A DNA stretch of 64,000 nucleotides from Myxococcaceae bacterium (lineage in GTDB: Bacteria; Myxococcota; Myxococcia; Myxococcales; Myxococcaceae). How positions within the stretch are numbered: position 1 is the first letter of the stretch; each line of letters begins with the position of its first letter. The DNA is taken from NCBI GenBank assembly GCA_016793095.1, contig JAEUJQ010000058.1:1-64000 (forward strand), given 5' to 3'. Below the pieces are notes generated by a model. That model worked only from the letters and a program-made list of their open reading frames with translations. It was not told the origin of the DNA and searched no databases. Position numbers and translations under genes: made by a program. Shown here in pieces: positions 35,066 to 43,600 of this stretch.

Positions 35066-36208
35066 GTGACGGGCCGCGACGACAGACTCACCCTGTGGGG
35101 GCTCGTGCTCAGCCTGGGGCTGCACGCCGCGGTGTTCGTCGGCGTCGCGCTCGCTCCCGAGCGTGACTCGCCCGGCAAGGCGAGCCGCATCACCCTGGTG
35201 GAGATCGAGCTGCCAGAAGAGGCGCCGCCTCCGCCTCCCCAGCCCCGCGAGCCCGAGTCGGCCCCGCTGAAGACGGTGCGTCCCGACCGCAAGCGTCCAC
35301 CGAGCCGCGTCGAGGTCGAGCCCGTCGAGCCCCGCCTCGCCAACGACCGGCCCTCCGCCGATGCCCCGACCACGGAGCAGCCGCTCCGACCGCCGGCCCT
35401 CGAGCGCCCGTCGCTCATCCCCGGCGGCGCCTTCGCGCTGTCCCTCGACGCGGGCGTCTTCGAGGAGCCCCTCGAGCCTGGCGGACTCAGGGCGCCCAGC
35501 ATCTCGAAGGACCTGGTGGGCGACCTCACCCGCGAGACCATCGGCCGCGGCAAGGTCGATCGCGGGCTCGTGCACCCCTACTACGTGCAGCTCGGCAAGG
35601 CGCTCATCAAGCACTGGGACGCCGACCGCGCCGTCTCGAAGAAGGGCCTCGCCGGCTTCGGCGAGCAGTTCGTGCAGAACTCGAAGGTGTTCAACGAGAT
35701 CTGGCTCGACAAGGCCGCGCAGTTCGGCGCGACGGGCGCGCCCATCGACGCGCCGGTGTCGAACGACAACGCCAGCCGGCGAACGGCGACCGTCACCAAC
35801 AACATTCAGGGCATCGGCGGCGTCGACCTCGAGGCGCGCAAGGAGGTCTCGCGGCAGATGCGGGAGCAGTTCAAGGCGACCCGCCGCGCCACCATTCGCG
35901 TCACCCAGGACCTGAGCGGCAAGCTGATGAAGGTCGAGCTGGTCTCGCCCTCCAACGACGCTGCGGTGGACAAGGAGGCGCTCGCCGACGTGCGCGCCGC
36001 GGCCGAGCAACTGCCGCCGCCGCCTGAGGAGGTGCTCGACGGGAAGAAGGAGCTCATCAGCACCTGGGCCTTCGAGCTGGTCGTCAGCATCACCCCGCCG
36101 GTGCCCACCTTCACGTTCGAGTTCGACGAGGCGCTGGGCTTCATCGACGCGCGGCTGCCGCTGGACCGCCGCATCTACAAGAAGGTCCGCCTCGTCTCGG
36201 TGGATTGA
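35066..36208 (+). CDS. TonB-like energy-transducer family protein
   Basis: This 380-residue protein begins at a GTG with one N-terminal membrane helix (LWGLVLSLGLHAAVFVGVAL), then a Pro-rich stretch (EEAPPPPPQPREPE). The C-terminal part, around VTQDLSGKLMKVELVSPSNDAAVDKEALADVR, matches TonB C-terminal domains. It probably spans the periplasm and couples the proton-motive force to an outer-membrane receptor, but no ExbB/ExbD or receptor is adjacent. The next gene starts on the base after its stop. A TAGTGT box lies 13 bp before the GTG. Confidence 0.8.
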   Translation: MTGRDDRLTLWGLVLSLGLHAAVFVGVALAPERDSPGKASRITLVEIELPEEAPPPPPQPREPESAPLKTVRPDRKRPPSRVEVEPVEPRLANDRPSADAPTTEQPLRPPALERPSLIPGGAFALSLDAGVFEEPLEPGGLRAPSISKDLVGDLTRETIGRGKVDRGLVHPYYVQLGKALIKHWDADRAVSKKGLAGFGEQFVQNSKVFNEIWLDKAAQFGATGAPIDAPVSNDNASRRTATVTNNIQGIGGVDLEARKEVSRQMREQFKATRRATIRVTQDLSGKLMKVELVSPSNDAAVDKEALADVRAAAEQLPPPPEEVLDGKKELISTWAFELVVSITPPVPTFTFEFDEALGFIDARLPLDRRIYKKVRLVSVD

Positions 36209-36676
36209 ATGGCCGACAAGCGCCGCTTCGAGCTCTTCGCCGACCTGCTGCTGCAGCGCTTCCCGGCGACGCGGCGGGTCTTCGACGTCGCGGGCGGCAT
36301 GGGGCGGCTCAACGAGGCCCTCGTCGCCCGGGGCCCGAGCTGCCTCACCTTCGACCGGCGCCACAAGCACCTGCCCGTCGAGTACGCGCAGCGCGACTTC
36401 ACCCTCGACGAGCCGTGCACCGCCGACCTCGTGGTGGGCCTGCACGCCGATGGGGCCACCCGGGTCATCATCGAATATTCTGCGAAGCATCAGGTGCCCT
36501 TCGCCGTGGTGCCCTGCTGCTCAGACAACTCCATGCCGTACAAGCCGTGGATGCGGCACCTCGCCGACCTGGCCATTTCCCTCGGGCTCACGGTTCACGA
36601 GCTGACCCTGCCGATGGAGGGGCGCGCGCGCGTCCTGGTCGGAGAACCGGCCCCCGGACGCCGTCTATCGAGTTGA
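36209..36676 (+). CDS. SAM-dependent methyltransferase-like protein
   Basis: This 155-residue protein has a degenerate class I methyltransferase N-terminal motif (VFDVAGGMGRLNEAL) and a later acidic strand (ADLVVGLHADGATRVI). AVVPCCSDNSMPY could be an active-site loop. It is shorter than a full methyltransferase domain. The ATG immediately follows the TonB-like stop, so it is probably co-translated. Substrate unknown; it might be a nucleic-acid or small-molecule enzyme. Confidence 0.65.
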   Translation: MADKRRFELFADLLLQRFPATRRVFDVAGGMGRLNEALVARGPSCLTFDRRHKHLPVEYAQRDFTLDEPCTADLVVGLHADGATRVIIEYSAKHQVPFAVVPCCSDNSMPYKPWMRHLADLAISLGLTVHELTLPMEGRARVLVGEPAPGRRLSS

Positions 36677-36710
36677 TCTCGCTCAAGAGCGGTGGTTCGG
36701 TCCCGGCCCC

Positions 36711-37343
36711 ATGAACACGCTCCTCCGCGCTTCGGTCGTCATCCTCTTCACGCTGTCTGGCTGCGGTGCCATGGACATGACGCCGGACGGGGGCGCATCG
36801 GGCGGTGGCTCAGCAGCGGGCGGCTCGGCGGCGGGCGGCTCGGCGGCGGGCGGCTCAGCGGCGGGCGGCTCAGCGGCGGGCGGCTCGGCGGCAGGCGGCT
36901 CGGCGGCGGGTGGCTCGGCGGCGGGTGGCTCGGCCGGCGGCGGCTCGGCGGCGGGTGGCTCGGCCGGCGGCGGCTCGGCGGCGGGTGGCTCGGCCGGCGG
37001 CGGCTCGGCGGGTGGCGGCTCAGGGGGAGGCAGCGCGCAGGTGAGCTTCATGACCCAGGTCGCGCCCATCCTCACCGCCCGCTGTGGCTCCTGCCACGGC
37101 TTCGTAGACACCGCGGGCGCGAACACGTTCGTCCGCGGAAACGCGAGCCGCCCCTCGTGCAGCAGCGTCGGCGCGCGCATCGTCGCGAGCAACGCGACCG
37201 GCAGCCTCCTCTACCAGAAGGTCGCGGGAACTCAGACGTGCGGCGGGCGCATGCCGCCAAACTGCACCGGCAACAACTGCGTGCCGCAGAATCAGATCGA
37301 CCTGATCCGCGACTGGATCAACGCCGGCGCGCCGAACAACTGA
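36711..37343 (+). CDS. Cytochrome-c-like lipoprotein with Gly/Ala/Ser linker
   Basis: This 210-residue lipoprotein has a signal ending TLSGC (Cys 18). Residues about 27-105 are tandem GGSAAGGSA units encoded by 18-30 bp DNA repeats. The mature domain opens VSFMTQVAPILTARCGSCHG, the usual start of planctomycete-type cytochrome C domains, with the haem motif CGSCH. RMPPNC and LIRDWINAGAP near the end are also typical. It probably carries haem at the outer surface or periplasm. It lies 127 bp before the HhH/barrel operon and may or may not be part of it. Confidence 0.85.
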   Translation: MNTLLRASVVILFTLSGCGAMDMTPDGGASGGGSAAGGSAAGGSAAGGSAAGGSAAGGSAAGGSAAGGSAAGGSAGGGSAAGGSAGGGSAAGGSAGGGSAGGGSGGGSAQVSFMTQVAPILTARCGSCHGFVDTAGANTFVRGNASRPSCSSVGARIVASNATGSLLYQKVAGTQTCGGRMPPNCTGNNCVPQNQIDLIRDWINAGAPNN

Positions 37344-37470
37344 CGCCGAGCACAACCACGGCTCAAGGCAAGCACTGGTTTCACGCCTGCCACCTCGCGT
37401 TGACACCGCCAACGCAGCGCACAGAGCGGTGGAGCCGAACGAGCGCTTTGCAGCTAGGGTTGGGCGCTCG

Positions 37471-39723
37471 ATGCGCCCGGTCATCGCCTCCGCGATCCTC
37501 CTGCTGTCGCTGACCGCGCGCGCTGCCATCTACGAGACGGTCGTCAACGCCGACGACGAAGACGACGTCTTCAACATGTACCAGCGCGGCGACATCTCGA
37601 CCGAGACCGCCGACACGCTGCTCGAGCTCATCCGCGAGGGCGTGGACCTCAACTCGGGCAGCCGGGAGCGCCTGTACGATCTGCCCGGCCTCACCTACGC
37701 CGATGTCGATCGCATCATCGCGTACCGCACGCAGAAGGGGCGCATCGAGGACCCGGCGGAGCTCGTCGGCGCCGAGGCCATCACGGCCGAACAGCTCATC
37801 CAGATCGCCCCCTTCATCCGCCTCGACGCCGCGCAGCCGAAGTGGCCGGTGAGCGGGAAGGTGCGCGCCGTCAGCCAGTACACGGCCGGCGACACGGTCG
37901 CGCCACCGGCGATGCTCTCGGGCACCTTCAAGGGCCCGTGGGACCTCTCGGCGGGCTTCATGGCGATGACGTCGCGCCGCATCCCCGCGCCCGTGAAGTA
38001 CGACCCGGTGCTCGACGCGCTCGTCACCGACGGCTTCAGGTACATGCCGCACCTGCCGCGCTTCTTCCTGCAGTGGCAGAACTCGAACCGGAAGGTGATC
38101 GTCGGCACCTTCACCCTGGGCTTCGCCGAGCGCCTCACCCTCGACAACACGCGGCGACTGACTCCGAAGGGCATCTACCTCACCAACGACTTCCGCCGGC
38201 CCATCGACTTGACGCGCACGTGCCGCGTCTCCGGCGACCCCATCGTGGGCGAGTGCGAAGGCGGTGAGACGAACCGGTACATCACGGCCGACTACGACTG
38301 GCGCGAGGTGTTCCGGGGCATCGCTGCCAGCCTCGAGAACCTGGACCTCGGCGACCAGCGCTCGTTGTCGATGTACGGGTTCCTCTCGTTCCAGAGCCGC
38401 AGCCTGTACCAGTACGAGCTGTTCGACCGGCGGTACTGTGACGACCCGAACAGCACCGACGAGTCGTGCAAGTCGCCCACCGTGTACTTCAACGCAGGCG
38501 CGAACACCGGCGCCTCGCGGCTCACCTTCTCGACCCTGCCGTACCTCTTCAACGAGCTCGCCGGCGGCGGGCACGTGGACTTCAAGCCGAACTACCGCTT
38601 CCGCTTCGGGCTCACCGGCTACGCGGCCGCGCCGCTCTTCGACGTCGTCGCGCCAGGCACCGCCGCGCCCTTCAACGGCTATCCCCAGCTCGACTTCCAG
38701 GAGTGGAGCCGGTACCCGAACGGCGGCCCCTTCGGCGCCATCGGCCTCGACGGGCAGGCCGTGTGGAACGAGCTCAACTTCCACCTCGAGGTGGCCCGCA
38801 GCTTCGATCGCTCCGTGGGCAACCAGGGCGGCGGCTTCGCGGCGCTGCAGCGCACCACCTGGGCGCCGAAGGGCCACGAGGTCGAGCTCAGCTTCCGCTA
38901 CTACGACAACCACTTCCTGAACCCGTACGCGCGCCCCTTCTCCGGCCCGGACGAGGAGTCGGGCCAGCGCGCCCGCAACGAGCTCGGCGCGCGCCTGCGC
39001 TATTTCGGCCGCTGGAGCCGCGACTGGGAGTTCAAGTCGCGCGTCGACTTCTGGATGCTGCCCTTCGACAGCCCGCGCGTCGGCCCCGCGGGCATGACGA
39101 ACCTCTTCGCCGTCGCGCGCCTCGACTTCACCGGCTGGAAGTTCTTCGAGCCGGCCGTCTGGGTGGACCTGCGCAACCGCAACCTCGCCTCCAGCACCCA
39201 CGGCAAGTGCGCGCCGGGCACCATCGTCATCCCCATTCGCGTCAACTCGACCGAGGGCGGTGACATTCTGCTGAACCCCGATCAGCCGTTCGACTGCTCC
39301 GGTGACTTCTACCGCGTCGCTGAGCGCCTCGAGTTCCGTCCGCTGCCCAACCGCCTGCTCACCATCATTCAGCAGGGCTGGCTCACCTGGAAGGACGACA
39401 TCCGCTACAAGGATCGCTTCCGGCTCGACGTGCAGACCTGGGTCGAGGTGCGGAGCGAGCCGGTGGACTGGCTCGACCTGCGCCTGCGCAGCCGCTACCT
39501 CTTCCAGGACGTCAACGACAACACCTACCTCGAGCAGTCACTGTGGACGACGGCCGAGGCGGTCTGGACTCCCCGGAAAGGCACCCGCCTGGGCTTCCGC
39601 TACGACCTCTATGTGTGGCTGGATAGACGCCGGACCACCTGGAACGAACTCGACGGGGTGCCGGCCCGTTCGCCCTTCCCCGAACATCGCCTCCTCGTCG
39701 ACCTGCGCGCGAGCTTCCCATGA
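37471..39723 (+). CDS. Exported ComEA-type HhH protein with outer-membrane beta-barrel
   Basis: This 750-residue protein has a signal peptide cleaved near residue 18. Residues about 58-117 form a tandem helix-hairpin-helix like ComEA, the DNA receptor of natural transformation: VDLNSGSRERLYDLPGLTYADVDRIIAYR with the LPGL hairpin. The remaining 630 residues alternate short amphipathic strands rich in Tyr, Trp, Phe and Arg with turns, and end in Phe-Pro, as in an outer-membrane beta-barrel of about 20 strands. It could bind DNA in the periplasm or pass it through the barrel. Its stop overlaps the next ATG by 4 bp. A TAGGGT box lies 10 bp before the ATG. Confidence 0.82.
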   Translation: MRPVIASAILLLSLTARAAIYETVVNADDEDDVFNMYQRGDISTETADTLLELIREGVDLNSGSRERLYDLPGLTYADVDRIIAYRTQKGRIEDPAELVGAEAITAEQLIQIAPFIRLDAAQPKWPVSGKVRAVSQYTAGDTVAPPAMLSGTFKGPWDLSAGFMAMTSRRIPAPVKYDPVLDALVTDGFRYMPHLPRFFLQWQNSNRKVIVGTFTLGFAERLTLDNTRRLTPKGIYLTNDFRRPIDLTRTCRVSGDPIVGECEGGETNRYITADYDWREVFRGIAASLENLDLGDQRSLSMYGFLSFQSRSLYQYELFDRRYCDDPNSTDESCKSPTVYFNAGANTGASRLTFSTLPYLFNELAGGGHVDFKPNYRFRFGLTGYAAAPLFDVVAPGTAAPFNGYPQLDFQEWSRYPNGGPFGAIGLDGQAVWNELNFHLEVARSFDRSVGNQGGGFAALQRTTWAPKGHEVELSFRYYDNHFLNPYARPFSGPDEESGQRARNELGARLRYFGRWSRDWEFKSRVDFWMLPFDSPRVGPAGMTNLFAVARLDFTGWKFFEPAVWVDLRNRNLASSTHGKCAPGTIVIPIRVNSTEGGDILLNPDQPFDCSGDFYRVAERLEFRPLPNRLLTIIQQGWLTWKDDIRYKDRFRLDVQTWVEVRSEPVDWLDLRLRSRYLFQDVNDNTYLEQSLWTTAEAVWTPRKGTRLGFRYDLYVWLDRRRTTWNELDGVPARSPFPEHRLLVDLRASFP

Positions 39724-40841
39724 CGACGCCCCTCCGCACCGCCCTGCTGGCCACCCTGCTCCTCTGCGGCTGCGCCACCACCGAGCAGACGAAGCGCTAC
39801 ACGCAGGACGAAGCGCGCTCCCTGCTCAAGCGGCTCGAGGTGGTGAGCCTCGAGCTGGGCGAGTTCCCCATCGACGGCGCGTCTTCGGTGCTCGACGGCG
39901 ACACCATCAAGGTGAAGGGCCTGCCCGCCTCTCTCCGCCTGCTCGGCATCGACACCGAGGAGACCTTCAAGAAGGACAAGGAGCGCGCCGCCTTCGCCGC
40001 CGGCTGGGAGCAGTACATGAAGAAGATGCGCGGCGACTCGCCCCGGCCGACGAAGTACGCCACCCCGCTGGGCGAAGACGCCAAACACTTCGCGCAGGCC
40101 TTCTTCGAAGACGTGCGCACCGTGCGGCTCGAGCGCGACCACCCCGGCGAGGTGCGCGACTTCTACAACCGCTACCTCGCCTACGTCTTCGCGAAGAAGA
40201 ACGACCAGTGGGTGAACTACAACCTCGAGTGCGTACGCGCGGGCTTCACGCCCTACTTCATGAAGTACGGGCGCAGCCGCCGCTTCCACAAAGAGTTCGT
40301 CGAGGCAGAGCGGGAGGCCCGCGAGGCGCAGCGCGGCATCTGGAAGCCCGGCGCCATGGCGTACCCCGACTACGACGAGCGACTGAAGTGGTGGGGTGAA
40401 CGCGAGGCCGTCATCACGCGCTTCGAGAAGGCCGCCCAGGAGCGCCCCGAGGACTTCGTCGCGCTCACCCGGTGGGACTCCATGCTCAAGCTCGAGGGCA
40501 AGGTCGGCCAGGAGGTCACCATTCTCGGCTCGGTGAGCGACGTGAAGTACAGCCAGGGCAACGGCCCCTCGGTGGTGAAGCTCTCGCGCACCCGCACCAG
40601 CGACTTCGACGTCGTCTTCTTCGATCGCGACGTCATGCTGTCCACCGGCATCCAGTTCAAGAAGAGTGAATATGTGCAGGTGCGCGGTACCGTGCAGAAG
40701 TACAAGAACGAGAAGGGCTGGGAGAAGCTGCAGGTGGTGGTGAACCTGCCGGGGCAGGTGCTGGCGCCCTCCAGCCAGCTCGAGCAGTTGTTGACCGACG
40801 AGAACAAGCAGCGGGCCGAGCGTGACGAAGAGGACGACTGA
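39720..40841 (+). CDS. Thermonuclease (SNase-fold) lipoprotein
   Basis: This 373-residue lipoprotein has a signal ending LLCGC (Cys 18). Residues about 45-210 are a staphylococcal-nuclease fold: DGDT at 59-62, then R73-LLGI-D78-TE-E81 and a later NRYLAYVF, corresponding to Asp 21, Arg 35, Asp 40, Glu 43 and Arg 87 of the staphylococcal enzyme. The active site therefore looks complete. A C-terminal part (about 250-350) resembles an OB-fold (VTILGSVSDVKYS, YVQVRGTVQKY). It would cut DNA or RNA at the cell surface. It is coupled upstream to the HhH/barrel gene and downstream to the lamin-tail gene. Confidence 0.88.
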   Translation: MTTPLRTALLATLLLCGCATTEQTKRYTQDEARSLLKRLEVVSLELGEFPIDGASSVLDGDTIKVKGLPASLRLLGIDTEETFKKDKERAAFAAGWEQYMKKMRGDSPRPTKYATPLGEDAKHFAQAFFEDVRTVRLERDHPGEVRDFYNRYLAYVFAKKNDQWVNYNLECVRAGFTPYFMKYGRSRRFHKEFVEAEREAREAQRGIWKPGAMAYPDYDERLKWWGEREAVITRFEKAAQERPEDFVALTRWDSMLKLEGKVGQEVTILGSVSDVKYSQGNGPSVVKLSRTRTSDFDVVFFDRDVMLSTGIQFKKSEYVQVRGTVQKYKNEKGWEKLQVVVNLPGQVLAPSSQLEQLLTDENKQRAERDEEDD

Positions 40842-42677
40842 GTGAACGCCTTGTTTCGAGTGACGATGCCCCTCGGGGCGCTGGTGCTGGTCGCCTCCTG
40901 CGGGCCTCCGACGCCGATGCCGACGGACGCCTGCAAGGGCCGCGTGGCCGGCGACCTGGTGATCTCCGAGCTGATGCTCGACCCCGATGGCACCGACACC
41001 GGCGGCGAGTGGGTCGAGCTCTTCAACACCCTCGGCACCCCCATCGACCTGCGCGGCTACACCATCACCTACCGGCAGGGGACCTCGACCGCGAAGTCCC
41101 ACACCGTTCGCGCCTCGGTGACGATCCCCTCGCGCGGGTACCTCGCGCTCGGAGACGTGCGCTCGGGGCCGAACCCCTCATGGGTGGGCTACAGCTACGG
41201 TGACGACCTCGGCAGCTTCAGCCAGTCGAGCGGCACCGTCGGCGTCCGCTGCGGCATGACGGTGCTGAACGAGTACACGTACACCCGCAGCGCGCGCTCG
41301 GGCCGTTCACGCATGCTGGGCGGCAACGCCGACCCCGACGCGAGCCGCGTGGCCAACGAGACGAACTGGTGCGACACGCCGACCTCGACCGAGTACGCGC
41401 CCCGCAACTACGGCACGCCCGGCGGCCCCAACCCCCAGTGCGCGCCCGAGGCCATGCTGGGCACCTGCCTGCAGAACGGCGTGCCCCGGCCCATCGTCGC
41501 CGCCGAGGCGGGCGATCTGATCATCTCGGAGGTGATGGCGAGCCCAGGCGTGGCGAGCGACACCGTCGGCGAGTGGTTCGAGGTCTACGCCACCACCGAC
41601 GTCGACCTGAACGGCGTGTCCATCGGCACCAGCACGAGCCGCACCACGCTCAACTCGATGGACTGCATCACCGCGCAGGCGAACTCGTACAACCTGCTCG
41701 CGCGGTCGGCGGACTCGTTCGTGAACGGCCTGCTGCCGGCGCCGCTGGTCACTTTCTCGCTCGGCCTGTCGGGCACCAACGAGCGCCTGCGCCTGTTCCG
41801 CGGCGACGCGGGCATCGACGAGGCGGCCTTCTTCGCGTCATCGAGCGGGGTGTCGTGGCAGCTCAGCCCCAACCTCCTCATCGACCCGGTGCGTCCCGAG
41901 GTGAACGACCAGCCGCAGGCCTTCTGCAAGGCGACCGGCCCATGGCCCGACGGCGGTGGCGACTGGGGGACTCCGGGGGCGCCCAACACGACGTGCCCGC
42001 CGGACAGCGGCGTCTTCCCGGATCCCGACGCGGGCATGCCCGACGCGGGCCCGATGCCGGGGCCGAACGAGTGCATCGACGGCACGACGATGATGATCCG
42101 GGCGCTCGACCGGCCAGCGATGGGTGACCTCGTGCTGACCGAGGTGATGCCCGACCCGCAGGCCGTCGATGACACCGTCGGCGAGTACTTCGAGGTGCTC
42201 GTGAAGCGGGACGTGGACCTGAAGGGCGTGTCGTTCGGCAGCGAGGCGTGGGTGCTCCCGGCGGCGCACACTGCGTCGAACGGCATCACGCTCGGGGGCA
42301 ACGCCTGCCGCCGCGTCACCGCGGGCACGTACCTCGTCTTCGCGCGCAACAACCAGGCGAGCGTCAACGGGGGCCTCTCGACGGTCTACGAGACCTTCAG
42401 CTTCGGGCTGTCGAACTCCGGCGCGCTGTCGCGGCACGTGAAGGCAGTCAGCCAGGGCGTCGAGCTCGACCGGCTCGCCTTCCCGCTCACGGCGACCGCG
42501 ACGCCCGGCGCCTCGATTCAGCTCAACGCTGGCCTGACCGACGTCACCGACAACGACAACGCCGCGAACCTGTCGCTGACGCCCACCACCTCGCGCTACG
42601 GCGGCACCGCCCTCCCTGATGGTGGGGTGACGGGCGGCGACCGCGGCACGCCAGGCCTCGCCAACGTCCCCCCGTGA
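40842..42677 (+). CDS. Lipoprotein with three lamin-tail domains
   Basis: This 611-residue lipoprotein starts at a GTG directly after the preceding stop and has a signal ending LVASC (Cys 20). Three lamin-tail (LTD) domains begin near residues 37, 224 and 427, each with GDLVISE or GDLIISEVM, then GEWVELFN or GEWFEVYA or GEYFEVLV. LTDs are Ig-like folds often found in secreted bacterial nucleases and surface proteins and may bind DNA or anchor enzymes. A Gly/Pro/Asp linker (PDPDAGMPDAGPMPG) separates the second and third. It lies between the two nuclease genes. Confidence 0.88.
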   Translation: MNALFRVTMPLGALVLVASCGPPTPMPTDACKGRVAGDLVISELMLDPDGTDTGGEWVELFNTLGTPIDLRGYTITYRQGTSTAKSHTVRASVTIPSRGYLALGDVRSGPNPSWVGYSYGDDLGSFSQSSGTVGVRCGMTVLNEYTYTRSARSGRSRMLGGNADPDASRVANETNWCDTPTSTEYAPRNYGTPGGPNPQCAPEAMLGTCLQNGVPRPIVAAEAGDLIISEVMASPGVASDTVGEWFEVYATTDVDLNGVSIGTSTSRTTLNSMDCITAQANSYNLLARSADSFVNGLLPAPLVTFSLGLSGTNERLRLFRGDAGIDEAAFFASSSGVSWQLSPNLLIDPVRPEVNDQPQAFCKATGPWPDGGGDWGTPGAPNTTCPPDSGVFPDPDAGMPDAGPMPGPNECIDGTTMMIRALDRPAMGDLVLTEVMPDPQAVDDTVGEYFEVLVKRDVDLKGVSFGSEAWVLPAAHTASNGITLGGNACRRVTAGTYLVFARNNQASVNGGLSTVYETFSFGLSNSGALSRHVKAVSQGVELDRLAFPLTATATPGASIQLNAGLTDVTDNDNAANLSLTPTTSRYGGTALPDGGVTGGDRGTPGLANVPP

Positions 42678-43474
42678 AGCGCGGAGCTGCTTCAGGCGAG
42701 GTGAGGCACACCTTGCGCGCGGAGCACGGCGCCCCTCGCGCGCGGCAGGTGACGCCCAGCGCGAGGCAGGAGGCTCCCAAAGCGAGGCAGGAGGCTCCCA
42801 AAGCGAGGCAGGTGACTCCCAGCGCGAGGCAGGTGACTCCCAGCGCGAGGCAGGAGCCTCCCAGCGCGAGGCAGGAGCCTCCCAGCGCGAGGCAGATGAC
42901 TCCCAGCGCGAGGCAGGTGACTCCCAGGGCGAGGCAGGTGACTCCCAGCGCGAGGCAGGAGCCTCCCAGCGCGAGGCAGGAGCCTCCTCCTGGCACGCGG
43001 CTCGCGCTCGCCTCGGCGCTGGCGCTGCTCGCCGTCGCGTGCGCCCCGCCGAGCGTGTGCGGGGCGACGACGGCGACGGTCGACCGTGCCGTAGACGGCG
43101 ACACGCTGGAGCTGTCGGACGGCAAGAAGGTGCGCCTGCTGCTGGTGGACGCGCCCGAGACGACGAGCGGGAAGAACGACTGCTTCGGGCAACAGGCCGC
43201 GCAGTTCACCGCCGACCGCGTCACGGGGCGAGCAGTGCAGCTCACCTACGACGAGGCCTCGTGTCAGGACCGCTTCGGCCGGCTGCTCGCCTACGTGAAG
43301 GCCGACGGCGTCGAGCTCAACAAGGCGCTCGTCGAGCAGGGCCTCGCGTGTGTGCTGTACGTCGCGCCCGCCGGCCAGAGTCGTCGCGAGGAGTTCGAGA
43401 CCCTGGTGTCTCAGGCGAAGACGAGCCGCGTCGGCATGTGGGGGCAGTGCGCGAGTGTGCCGTGTGACAAGTGA
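42674..43474 (+). CDS. Second SNase-fold nuclease with N-terminal heptad minisatellite
   Basis: This 266-residue frame starts at a GTG that overlaps the previous stop (GTGA). Residues about 22-105 are twelve heptads of the type PSARQVT or PSARQEP, and residues 109-123 are a lipoprotein-like signal ending LLAVAC. If the first GTG is used, the repeats precede the membrane segment and stay cytoplasmic; any of several in-frame GTGs in the repeats (last near 42938) would give a more normal lipoprotein. Residues about 134-262 are a full SNase domain with DGDT, VRLLLVDAPET and DRFGRLLAYV, all catalytic residues present. It is the last gene of the coupled operon. Confidence 0.8.
   Translation: MKRGAASGEVRHTLRAEHGAPRARQVTPSARQEAPKARQEAPKARQVTPSARQVTPSARQEPPSARQEPPSARQMTPSARQVTPRARQVTPSARQEPPSARQEPPPGTRLALASALALLAVACAPPSVCGATTATVDRAVDGDTLELSDGKKVRLLLVDAPETTSGKNDCFGQQAAQFTADRVTGRAVQLTYDEASCQDRFGRLLAYVKADGVELNKALVEQGLACVLYVAPAGQSRREEFETLVSQAKTSRVGMWGQCASVPCDK
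42740..42985 (+). repeat. 21-bp minisatellite in the second nuclease gene
   Basis: About twelve copies of a 21-bp unit (core GCGAGGCAGGTGACTCCCA and variants with GAGCCTCCC or GAGGCTCCC) run in frame as a heptapeptide repeat. Variants are grouped (pairs of identical units adjacent), as expected from slippage or unequal exchange. Each GTGACTCCC unit carries an in-frame GTG. Confidence 0.88.
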
Positions 43475-43600
43475 CCCACGACGGGGCGGGGAGCTCGTCG
43501 GTCGATGACTCGTCTTCGTCACCCGGCGGCGGCGGGGCCCGGGCGGAACGCCTTCACCGCGGTCCGGCGCGTACGAGCCCGGTCTGGAGCGTGACTGCCC

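Noticed and set aside
37381-39201. 606-codon minus-strand frame opposite the HhH/barrel gene
   Set aside because: Shadow frame; low-complexity Val/Ala/Glu composition and no domains, while the plus-strand gene is clearly real.
42674-42677. That the second nuclease must start at 42674 because of the GTGA overlap
   Set aside because: Kept as the stated start but not claimed as certain; in-frame GTGs in the repeat near 42938 would place the signal peptide at the N terminus.
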